A stretch of 64,000 nt of DNA, taken from Trichomonas vaginalis G3. Taxonomy: Eukaryota > Parabasalia > Trichomonadida > Trichomonadidae. A model generated the notes under the pieces. It made no database searches, had not been told where the DNA came from, and saw only the letters and a list, made by a program, of their open reading frames with translations. The stretch spans positions 6,953,962-7,017,961 of the forward strand of contig NC_067208.1 of the NCBI RefSeq assembly GCF_026262505.1. Reading direction: 5' to 3'. The position numbers and the translations under genes were made by a program. Shown here in pieces: positions 55,556 through 64,000 of this stretch (its first letter is position 1; every line of letters begins with the position of its first letter).

Positions 55556-56926
55556 TCATGCAGTAAACTTGACATCCGACAACTTCGCGTTCTGATTATC
55601 GAAAGTATCAAAGACAATCAGTTTGATTACATCGCCACTGACTTGGTATGGAAGCATAAATGTCTGTTCTCCAGTTTCTTTCTTTACTTCGAACCTAGAA
55701 GTCATGATTTCTGGAGTTCCATTCTTATAGAAGTATAAAGCGAAGTCTTTGATGGTTGCCTCACTATCCTGGCATATTGTAACTGCTGAGAATGTCTTAA
55801 CTTTCCTTGATTGTGTCTCAAATGTGTAATTTCCAACTGAATTTCCTAAGTTCCAAACTCCATCAACTTTTTCAATGGAAACACGTTTTTGTTTCTTAAA
55901 GATTACGTCTAATGCACGTTTTAACAATGTTCCTTGAATTGCTGGAAGTCCAAGTGGTCGAATTTCTGTTAATATCATAGATAAATTCTTCTTATCTTCA
56001 ATACTTACAACTTGTGGCTCGGCAGGAACAAAGCTTTGTTCAATTGATTTGATCCTCTTTCCAATATCCTCGATTTCCTTTGTATTTTGATCGCGCTTGT
56101 CTAATAACTTATTGTATTTGTCTTTAACATAATCAATGATGCCATTGATCTGTTTAATAGTATTATCCCACTTATCTTCTATTTCTTGAGTGATTTCTAC
56201 ATAACGATCAATACATTCCTTCTTTGGAACAGGGGTTGGAACCGGTGTAGGAATTGGAGTTGGTGTCGGAACAGGAGTTGGAATTGGAGTTGATGTTGGA
56301 ACAGGAGTTGGAATTGGTGTAGGACGTGGAGTTGGAGCAGGAGTAGCAGTTGGCTCTGGAGAAGGTATTGGTGTTGCTGTTGGTTCTGGTGTAGGCAATG
56401 TCTTTGGTTGTGGTGTTGGTTTTGGTTTAGGAACGGAACGCGGCTTGAGGTGACTGATAAGCTTCCAGAAGCCACGAATTTCTCTCTGTATAAAGTAGCC
56501 AATGTATTCAAAAATACATTTCATTCCGAGCTTGAATAAATCAAATATAGATTTCAAAATCTTCTTAATGAATCTGAAAGGTGCAAGCAGGATTTTGCCG
56601 AGGAATTGTAAATCACGTTTAAGATCGAAGTTTTTGAAATGATCGTAAATTGCTTTCAATGAAAAGAAAATGAAGTTAATACAGTACTTGATTGGATTTA
56701 CCACGAATTGTTTGAACAGGCAAACAATGAGCTTGAAAACCCACCATAAAATTCTGAAAGGCAATTTAATTAAGTAAAGGAATCTGTTTTGAAATACTTT
56801 CGGATTGTAGCCCACCTTTATTTTCCCTGCATTCGATCCGTAAACATTCGAAGCAGTGTTATAAGAGTCATCTGGTTGCGAATTGACTGATATAAACAGT
56901 GAGAATAAAATATACAAAACAAACAT
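55556..56926 (-). CDS. Secreted/membrane protein with Pro-Thr repeats and C-terminal SUN/discoidin-like domain
   Basis: Start taken at the ATG at 56926, which gives a good signal peptide ([17 protein letters not shown]). Then come several basic-hydrophobic helices ([20 protein letters not shown] and more, to about residue 160), a ~70-residue run of 'PTP.P.P' repeats, a coiled coil (about 245-290) and a beta-rich end ([35 protein letters not shown]). The coiled coil plus beta end recalls SUN-type proteins, with a signal peptide instead of a nuclear anchor; this is tentative. Confidence 0.6.
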   Translation of the reverse strand: MFVLYILFSLFISVNSQPDDSYNTASNVYGSNAGKIKVGYNPKVFQNRFLYLIKLPFRILWWVFKLIVCLFKQFVVNPIKYCINFIFFSLKAIYDHFKNFDLKRDLQFLGKILLAPFRFIKKILKSIFDLFKLGMKCIFEYIGYFIQREIRGFWKLISHLKPRSVPKPKPTPQPKTLPTPEPTATPIPSPEPTATPAPTPRPTPIPTPVPTSTPIPTPVPTPTPIPTPVPTPVPKKECIDRYVEITQEIEDKWDNTIKQINGIIDYVKDKYNKLLDKRDQNTKEIEDIGKRIKSIEQSFVPAEPQVVSIEDKKNLSMILTEIRPLGLPAIQGTLLKRALDVIFKKQKRVSIEKVDGVWNLGNSVGNYTFETQSRKVKTFSAVTICQDSEATIKDFALYFYKNGTPEIMTSRFEVKKETGEQTFMLPYQVSGDVIKLIVFDTFDNQNAKLSDVKFTA

Positions 56927-57006
56927 TCGAAAAAATAGAAAATTAATTTTTGCGCGGGCATATTGACAAATTGATTTTACATTTGACACGTAAATCTGAG
57001 GATGTT

Positions 57007-57280
57007 TTATTGTCGTCTGGAAAAAGTGACAAAATTATTATTGTCGTCTAAAAAGGTGACAAATTATTATTGTCGTCTGGAAAAGTGACAAAATTATCAT
57101 TGTCGTCTAAAAAATAGATTTTTCAAGCATGTTTCGGTACCTAAATAAAGGAAGAACATCAATTCCATCTATGTATATAGTATGCAAACACGCATGATAT
57201 ATGGAGTAGCTCTTTATCTGGCTAAAAATCCTATTATTTGAAAATTCGCATTGTCGTCTAAAACCGCCAGACGACAATAA
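57007..57280. mobile_element. MITE-like element, 274 bp
   Basis: 14-bp perfect terminal inverted repeats: TTATTGTCGTCTGG at 57007-57020 and CCAGACGACAATAA at 57267-57280. Internally the left end is tandemly repeated about four times (ATTGTCGTCT plus GTGACAAAATTAT spacer, period about 33 bp), and the right end forms a hairpin with the nearby ATTGTCGTCT at 57250. No clear target duplication and no coding sequence. A non-autonomous DNA transposon remnant is the best reading. Confidence 0.6.
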
Positions 57281-57404
57281 TAATACCCCCGTAAATCTAT
57301 GGGTTGAATGGGCGTCAAATTTTATGTAAATATGAATTGTTATTAGATTTAGTATCTCTATTATACACTAATTCGTTTCCCGTAAATATTGGCCATTTTC
57401 TTGA

Positions 57405-58856
57405 ATGTTTTTGTTTTCGCTTTTTATTGAATGGAAGTGCACAGATAGGCAATGCATAACTGAAAGTGGTGTCTTCCATACTTCTTTAGAATATGGCAAT
57501 GATTCATCTAAGAAAATTGCAATTGATGCGATAAAATCTGTTAATAATTACTCAAAAATACCTACATTTATACTTGGACCAGGAAACGGACGTACAAATA
57601 TAGTAACAGAATTCAAAGTTTTTAACGAATACATAAAAAACACAACATTTTATATGCTCGGGTACCGAGGTATCGATTCTGACATAAAATTAGAAGACTC
57701 TGACATAAAAACACTAGCTACAATCTCTGAATCTAAGATTACAGATAAATTACTCCAAACAATTGCAAATAGAACTTTCAGTAAAGTGAACGTCAGCAAT
57801 TTTTGGACTCCTTCACGCGCACTTGACATTGTCAACTTTATGAAAGAAGAAAAAATCCAAATGGCCAACGTTATTTCAATTGGCGAAACCGGATCTTTAA
57901 TTTGTCATCAATTACTTAGTGATTATCATGAATACTTTAATAGATTCGTAATAATAGGATCATCTGCTCCATCATTAGTCCATAATGAAACTACTCCTCG
58001 CTTACTTGGAACATATCGAAGATTATGTCGTGAAGATCCAGCAAATTGTCCATATCAGAACATCAGATGGCTTCCATACGATATACCATCATCAGTTCTT
58101 TACGCTTTCAAGGTTTCAAGAGAAAGAGTCATTTTTGCAACAGAACATCAACTTAGAAACCCTAAAGCAGCTGCAACAGCATTTGATTTATTACAATCCA
58201 TTACAGATAACTCTAAAATGAGCTATATAACCTTCAATACCCTTCCAGGACCAGAGTTGTTAACTTATCGCTGGTTAGACGTTGCAATGCACCTTTGCTC
58301 AACACCACAAGACAGATCTTTCTTTGCACCACTCGGATTGAAGCATGTTTGTAATTATATGCCACAACTTTCGAATGAATTTAATCATAAGTTTAATTCT
58401 CCAATTTTATTAGTAGTTGGTGAGCTAGATCTTCCAAGAGTTCAATATGTATCTGGTTTCTACAAGAATAATAGTATAAATTCTGAAAATGTCGAAGTTA
58501 TCTTTTTGAATAAATCAAATTCAAAATATGACTTCGGAAGACCAGATATTGCAACAGAAATATCAAGATTCTTGCATACAGGGTTAGTAAATATATCAAA
58601 TATCAACCAAACACAGCAAATTGTTTGGAAAGATTCATTTTCAGCAACAACATTCACAAAATGGATAATTGGTATCTCAGTGTTCACAACTCTCGCCATA
58701 TCTGCTTTCGTAATGAGAAATGGAGGAAAAGAAGATCTTAGCGAGAGAAAAGAAAGAATTCGCCAAGAATGGGCAAGGAATCAACCAAAAGAACCAATTC
58801 CTGATATAAAAATATCAAAGAAACAAGAAAAGCAAAGAAAAGATAAAAGAGATTAG
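57405..58856 (+). CDS. Membrane-anchored alpha/beta-hydrolase-like protein (S33-like)
   Basis: 483 residues: short hydrophobic N-terminus (MFLFSLFIEW), a hydrolase-like lumenal part, one membrane segment near residues 425-445 (WIIGISVFTTLAISAFVM) and a basic cytoplasmic tail (KKQEKQRKDKRD). Support for the alpha/beta-hydrolase fold comes from the ILGPGNGRTNI loop, the nucleophile-elbow position VISIGETGSL and the late strand SPILLVVGELDLPRV with its acid. The elbow reads GETGS, not GxSxG, so activity is doubtful. Several N-glycosylation sites are present. Could be a peptidase-like or inactive surface protein. Confidence 0.6.
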   Translation: MFLFSLFIEWKCTDRQCITESGVFHTSLEYGNDSSKKIAIDAIKSVNNYSKIPTFILGPGNGRTNIVTEFKVFNEYIKNTTFYMLGYRGIDSDIKLEDSDIKTLATISESKITDKLLQTIANRTFSKVNVSNFWTPSRALDIVNFMKEEKIQMANVISIGETGSLICHQLLSDYHEYFNRFVIIGSSAPSLVHNETTPRLLGTYRRLCREDPANCPYQNIRWLPYDIPSSVLYAFKVSRERVIFATEHQLRNPKAAATAFDLLQSITDNSKMSYITFNTLPGPELLTYRWLDVAMHLCSTPQDRSFFAPLGLKHVCNYMPQLSNEFNHKFNSPILLVVGELDLPRVQYVSGFYKNNSINSENVEVIFLNKSNSKYDFGRPDIATEISRFLHTGLVNISNINQTQQIVWKDSFSATTFTKWIIGISVFTTLAISAFVMRNGGKEDLSERKERIRQEWARNQPKEPIPDIKISKKQEKQRKDKRD

Positions 58857-60395
58857 AGATTTTTTTTAAAATAAATTGTTATTTTTATATTAAATTACTG
58901 TTTCTTTTATAAGTTATCCTCTAAAACTCGAAGACATTAAGAAGGACAGATCTGACTGAAACTGTCCTTGAATCGAAAAAGGAATTCAAAAAATTTTTGA
59001 TAAATTTTCTAAATTCCACCATCATCTTATGCGTTCTTTATAATATTTAGCACAGCACATATTACTAAACATGTCAAAATTTCATTCTCCACCAGATTTC
59101 AAATCAATTTAAAGCAAAATCTGGAAAGAGATACGGATTAGATAACAAATTAATCATTTATCCACTGAATATTAAAATTTGGCAATCTAATAGACTCAGA
59201 AACAGTTGGATGATTATCGGTTACTTTTGACAATCTCCTGTCCTTCCCTCAATTTTTCAGAAGTAAAATTTTTTGAATCCGATTTTATATCGCGACCAAC
59301 TTTCAACATTCAATTATCAGATTCTGATCATGTATTGATTTTTATTGTGAATCTGATTGCATATGATGAATAAAGAAATTTGGAGAAATTGAAATAATTT
59401 CTCCAATTTATTGCATGAGATGTATTTTTGCCCTCAAATGCTCTACAAAACATACCAAATAGAAGAGTGTACTATAGTGTTTGAAAATATACTTCATATA
59501 ATCTCTTTTAATATGATATATTGAATATATAAGTTTTATTAAGCAAACAATGCGTTGTGATATAGCATTGATTTCCTCTCTTATGTGCTATTCTTGCGAT
59601 ACTAATATACCATTTAGGTTGTAATTTTATGAAATCGTATCAAATCAAACTTTTTCACATTATATAACTAAGTTTATTCGGAAATAGTAACTACAAGCTC
59701 CTTTAAAACTAATGTTTTAGCTTTAAATGTATAGTTCAGGGAAATTTCCTGATCTTTGGGAAGAAATGGAGTTCAAAAATTATTATCCTCTAAAAAACAC
59801 CTATGAACATAAAGCCACATCAATAGAAAACCTATTCCATACACATAGAATGAAACAATCCTTTGCTCAATCAATTCGTTAATTTCAATTTCATGCATAT
59901 CAGATTAAAATTACTAAAATATTCAGTAAAAATGACATTTCTAGCTCTGTTAATCCAAAATTACTCAGACTAAGCAAAATCGAAAATCAGAAATTTGGAT
60001 TTTACAACAAGAATTTTTAAATAGTGGATTAATATAGAAAATCAAATCAGAAAAGGATGGATAAAATTGTTCGCAAAAATCAACGTCTAACAGCTTTGAA
60101 AGATGGCTAATCAAAAAAAGAACACTTTTTAAAAATTTTCAAAGAACTTTTTCAATGAGATACCACAAAATTTAAGAGAGAAATAGTGTATCTGAGATGT
60201 AGTTAAAATGTTGGAATTCAAGAAGTAAATTCAATACAATTTTTCGGAGCTTTTCAATGTTAACTAAAGATTTTTTGTCACGAATTGAAGGAAAATTTAT
60301 TGATTATATATTAATTATTAATATATAATAAGAAAAATCCGAAAATCTTTTGAACACAAGTATCGGTTATTCTGAAAAAGTAATCATAATTGGTG
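58857..60395. other. Intergenic, no gene seen
   Basis: About 1.5 kb of AT-rich DNA between two plus-strand genes. No repeat or RNA gene was recognised; the promoter of the GTPase gene should be near its right end. Confidence 0.5.
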
Positions 60396-60986
60396 ATGTC
60401 TCAGAAGACTATCCACATATGTATGCTCGGATCCGGTGGTGTCGGCAAGACAGCTATTACACTTCAATTCGTTAGAAACGAATTCTCTGAAACTTATGTC
60501 CCAACAATCGAAGACGAATTCCAGAAAAACATTTCTATTGATGACGAAACCGTTGTTTGCGAAATCGTAGATACAGCCGGCCAGGAAGACTTCAAGGAGC
60601 TTCGTAGCCGTTACATTCAAGAATGCGAGGGCTTTGCTGTCGTTTATGCAGTTGATGACGAGTCTTCACTCAATTTCATTAGCGAAGTTTATGACGATAT
60701 CGTCCGCGTAAAGAATACACAGAAGCCACCTATTGTCATTCTTGGTAACAAGTGCGATCTTCCAGCACCACATGCCGTCCCACTTGAAAAGGCCAAGGCT
60801 AAGTCCGCTAGCTCATGGAATAACGCTGAAGTATTAGAAACATCAGCTAAGCAGAACAAGAACACTACCCTGAGCTTCGAAAAGATCTGCCGCCTTGTTT
60901 TGAATAAGAATGCTCCAGCTGCTAAGGAGGGCAAGAAGAAGGAAGAAGAAAAGGGTTCTAGCGACGGATGCTGCGAAATTCAGTAA
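60396..60986 (+). CDS. Ras-like small GTPase
   Basis: 196 residues from the ATG at 60396. All G motifs are present: G1 GSGGVGKT (12-19), switch I YVPTIEDEF, G3 DTAGQED (59-65), G4 NKCD (118-121) and G5 ETSAK (148-152). The effector loop and switch sequence are closest in style to the Ras/Rap group. The end is Lys/Glu-rich, then CCEIQ, a CaaX-type box for prenylation, with a second cysteine that could be palmitoylated. A signalling switch at a membrane is expected. G+C and codon use are high for the region, as in well-expressed genes. Confidence 0.95.
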   Translation: MSQKTIHICMLGSGGVGKTAITLQFVRNEFSETYVPTIEDEFQKNISIDDETVVCEIVDTAGQEDFKELRSRYIQECEGFAVVYAVDDESSLNFISEVYDDIVRVKNTQKPPIVILGNKCDLPAPHAVPLEKAKAKSASSWNNAEVLETSAKQNKNTTLSFEKICRLVLNKNAPAAKEGKKKEEEKGSSDGCCEIQ

Positions 60987-61261
60987 GAAATTCTACTAAA
61001 TGTATAAAGGTAATGTACATTCCACTTTTATTTTAATCCTTTTAATAATTTTCTAAAGCTGATTGATATTAATAATAAACTCGTGGATTAAAACAAAACG
61101 ATTTTGTATTAACAGGAAATCTTCATAAGAGTTTTTTAATTTCACCCAAAATCTTAAAGGTTTCTTCCATCGCAATCGTTTCTCAAATTGATGGCCAGAC
61201 AATTGCGTGAGACATTTCAAGCTGGATAATGGAAAAATATACTCGGGTTTTGTTCACTAAT

Positions 61262-62316
61262 TAAGGGTTTCGTTTTGCTAAAATTGTCACTTTTATAGCA
61301 TATTTGTTTTTGGATGTTTTGCGAAACCAAAAAAAAACTATGATATACAATGTGTGTGTAAAGAAAATACTTTATTTACTAGTTAAAAAATCATTTGGTA
61401 TTGATCAAGTTTTTTTTTCTGGATAAGATATTATATGGATAATTGGATGGAAAATACAATTATATAATCTTGTACCTGGTTTAATTAAGCTAATTGTCAT
61501 CAGAAACTTGTAATTTTTATGAATTTCAGATTTTCTTTTCATTACTGCTTTTCTTAATATGTCAAGTTCTTATTTACGTTATAAAGTATGATATTTACAA
61601 ATATCAAGTTATCATGTTTTTTGAGAAATTATGAGAAACAAACAAAAATGAAAAAGATAGGAATAGCAATGAATAGTGATGTGGGTATAGAAAATGTAAG
61701 AGATATGAATGCAAAGCAATCAGTATTTAGGATATTGACCATAGATTTCGAAAAAAAAATGCTGCATATTGAGCGAAAACTATGATTATATTATAAGGCT
61801 GTCATTTAAAGCATAATGAAACTATTCCCTTTTCATTTTAATCGAATAAGATAGTAAAGATTTTTGAATTAGCTAGAAACTGATGAGATGTTTTCACAAA
61901 TCAGATTTTTAATCTCTATAATGCATAATTCACTCAATATCTCAATTTTGATATTGCGAGATATTTTTGCTATCGGTTTCGCAATTTTGACACAATAGCA
62001 AGAGGGTTCTATAAGCATTATTATCAACGTAGAATCTGAATATCATATCAGAAAATGTCGCAAATCTGACATTTACCCGACCAAATAGCAAAAATAATTG
62101 AATACTTTTCGCAAAAACTTTAAAAATCGATAAAAATATGAAATATAGATATTAAAGAGACTTTTTATATAATATTCATAAAGATTTTCCAAAAATATGA
62201 TACCGCAAAATTAAAAAAGTGACGTCTTGAGTGGAGTCAAAGGTCGAAATTGCTAGCTAAATGTTTTTTTAGCGAAATTGCGTATTGTACGTTTTTTTCG
62301 CAAAACGAAACCCTTA
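61262..62316. mobile_element. Non-autonomous DNA transposon, 1,055 bp
   Basis: Perfect 17-bp terminal inverted repeats TAAGGGTTTCGTTTTGC (61262-61278) and GCAAAACGAAACCCTTA (62300-62316), flanked by a 7-bp direct duplication CACTAAT (61255-61261 and 62317-62323). No coding region that looks like a transposase; the 65-codon frame at 61588 is not protein-like. Duplication size would suit a MULE-like or similar family, which cannot be fixed by ends alone. The perfect ends suggest recent movement. Confidence 0.85.
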
Positions 62317-62323
62317 CACTAAT

Positions 62324-62974
62324 TAGTTAATTCTGTAATGGCAATCATAGTTTACTACTTTTATCTAAAAATTGTCCAGTAACGTTTTGAGTTCAAATTC
62401 AATTCGACCTTTTCGGTTCATTTCAGAGTGTTCTTTGCATTATCTCAAAAATCATGAGAGCATGATAACGTGCATAAATCAAATTTCGCATCTTTCAAAA
62501 ATATGCCTGATATTTCAAACCTCTCGCGTTAAACACAGAATTGTCTCTTTCTTATATCTACATTATAGTTTGCTAACGCTTTGATATAAATATTCTTGCT
62601 ACTTGTGTTTGTTCAGCCGATTCTATTATTGCTTCCGAAAAAGTTCATATTTCTCTTTGGGAAAACTATAACCCTATATGTAAAAACTTTAAATGATATC
62701 TAATTTAACACATCGCGATATAATTTTGTTATTTCGTAAAAAATCCAATATATTTTTGAAATTTGAATAAATATTCATATTTATCAAAACAAATGATAAT
62801 TAAAAACATTCATAATTTATATATAATAGCTGATTTTCTTTCGAACCATCGTAAAAACTTAGAGAAGTTATCCTTTGTTTAATGAAACAAGATATACATA
62901 TGTTTTCATAACTATATTTGATATTAAGAAATACATTTATTATATTTGAAATTTACAAATAAAACGTGACATTG
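62324..62974. other. Intergenic, no gene seen
   Basis: AT-rich spacer right of the transposon. A 70-codon frame at 62372 shows no protein-like pattern. Confidence 0.5.
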
Positions 62975-64000
62975 ATGGAGGAAACTCAAGAAACAGCAGT
63001 TCCTCCCCCGATCCGCATTTTCACGACAACACAAGACTATCAAGAATTATCCAGTTAACTTGCCAAATTGTGGAAATTGCAAAATGAAGCATTATCACCG
63101 CCTACTTTTACAACTATTATCATTAAAAAGTTTAATAAAATCCTTAATCGCGCTAAAGCTACTGCAAATCAGTCAAAAACACTGAAGCCAACTGAATTCG
63201 TTTCAATCATGGCTCCTTATATCCCCAAAATTGTTGAGTTGTCTTCTCAACACTTCTTTCAGAGAACAATTCGTGATTTTCAAGTTCTTGTTGCTCAGCT
63301 TATGAAGCAAGTCACCGATTTTGGCGAGAATCTTCCTCCTTCTGTTGATAATCGCGCTCCATTGAACAGAATCTCATCCGCCTTACAAAACCTGATGCAA
63401 AAGTCATTATTAATCTCATATTTGAAGGCACCACCATCAACATTCAACTCAATTCAGCAAACAATTCGTTCAATTCAACAAGATTTTCTTTCCATGCGTG
63501 ATACAGCCATTTCATCATCCCAGAAATCCTTTAATTCATTACTTTCCACCTCAAACGAGCTAGAAAATTCAATCAAGCATATCATTGCCGCTCACGGATT
63601 CTTATCAATCACAACTGTTCTTCAAAACCTATTACGACACTTTGCATTTGACGAAGACATCAAAATACCAAGTCTCAAGAACGAACACTGCAAGCTTAAC
63701 CCCAAGCCATCTAAAGAAAGTCCAAATTCCAAAACTGCATCACAAGTTCTCAACGAATACAAAGAGATCAAGAATCCTGATCCAGAGACACGTCAACGCT
63801 TCATTACAGAGTTCGAAACATCGCTTGAATCAGAGATCAAGTTCGAATCATGTACATCAGCGATAGAAAGCATCATTTTTGTCATTTTAACAATACAACC
63901 ACCACAAGATCCAGCTAAAAAAGTGTTTACCAAATGCAGTAACTTCTATTTCTCTGCTTCCCGTGCTGTCACACAATTTTACAAACTTCCTGAATATGCA
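62975..64000 (+). pseudogene. Unrecognised host gene, interrupted near its start, partial at right edge
   Basis: An ATG at 62975 opens a 27-codon frame (MEETQETAVPPPIRIFTTTQ) that ends at TAA at 63056-63058; the same frame then stays open for 314 codons to the window edge with typical host composition, long helical and Ser/Gln/Thr-rich stretches (NSIQQTIRSIQQDFLSM). The continuity on both sides suggests one gene with a stop, by mutation or sequence error; otherwise the working gene starts later, for example at the ATG at 63209. No trichomonad intron signals were seen at the stop. No domain was recognised. Confidence 0.55.

Noticed and set aside
61588-61785. 65-codon ORF inside the 1,055-bp transposon as a transposase remnant
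   Set aside because: Composition is not protein-like and there is no DDE-like motif.

Overview
The window looks like nuclear DNA of a trichomonad parabasalid, most like Trichomonas vaginalis or a close relative. This is judged from the sequence alone: the DNA is AT-rich, the genes are compact with no intron seen, there are long ankyrin-repeat proteins and a Pmp-like surface protein, and large Polinton/Maverick elements are present. No database search was possible, so the species is not fixed.

Bases 1 to about 37,000 are two nested Polinton-type elements. The outer element enters from beyond the left edge and runs to 16,332, then resumes at about 35,676 and ends near 37,000. It carries the end of a penton-like protein, an SF3 helicase, an A32-type packaging ATPase, a palm-only B-family polymerase, a DDE-type integrase, a fibre with a phage-type collar, two members of a ~285-residue putative capsid family, small putative virion proteins and a Dam-like adenine methyltransferase. 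The inner element (16,333 to 35,669) lies inside a small outer gene. It has ~760-bp terminal inverted repeats, each with a 106-residue ORF, and is flanked by a (T)CATAT duplication. It carries its own ATPase copy (broken), penton-like protein, 1000-residue fibre, integrase, full-length protein-primed-type PolB and two members of the ~285-residue family.

Both elements hold the same three-gene island (a 312-318 residue protein, a KilA-N + T5orf172 protein and a KilA-N protein) in opposite orientation, bordered by AGGTGA palindromic repeats. The inner element also holds five short GC-rich double-hairpin repeats, three of them in frame inside genes. Several divergent gene pairs have start codons only 16-18 bp apart.

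From about 37,000 to the right edge is ordinary host sequence: a large coiled-coil-like protein, a small SP-rich protein, two ankyrin-repeat proteins, a CDK-like kinase, tRNA-Cys(GCA), a discoidin-like protein, a Pmp-like gene fragment, a proline/threonine-repeat secreted or membrane protein, a membrane-anchored alpha/beta-hydrolase-like protein, a Ras-like GTPase and the start of an unrecognised gene with an early in-frame stop. Between them lie three repeat structures: a ~1.26-kb palindrome, a 274-bp MITE-like element and a 1,055-bp terminal-inverted-repeat element with a 7-bp target duplication.
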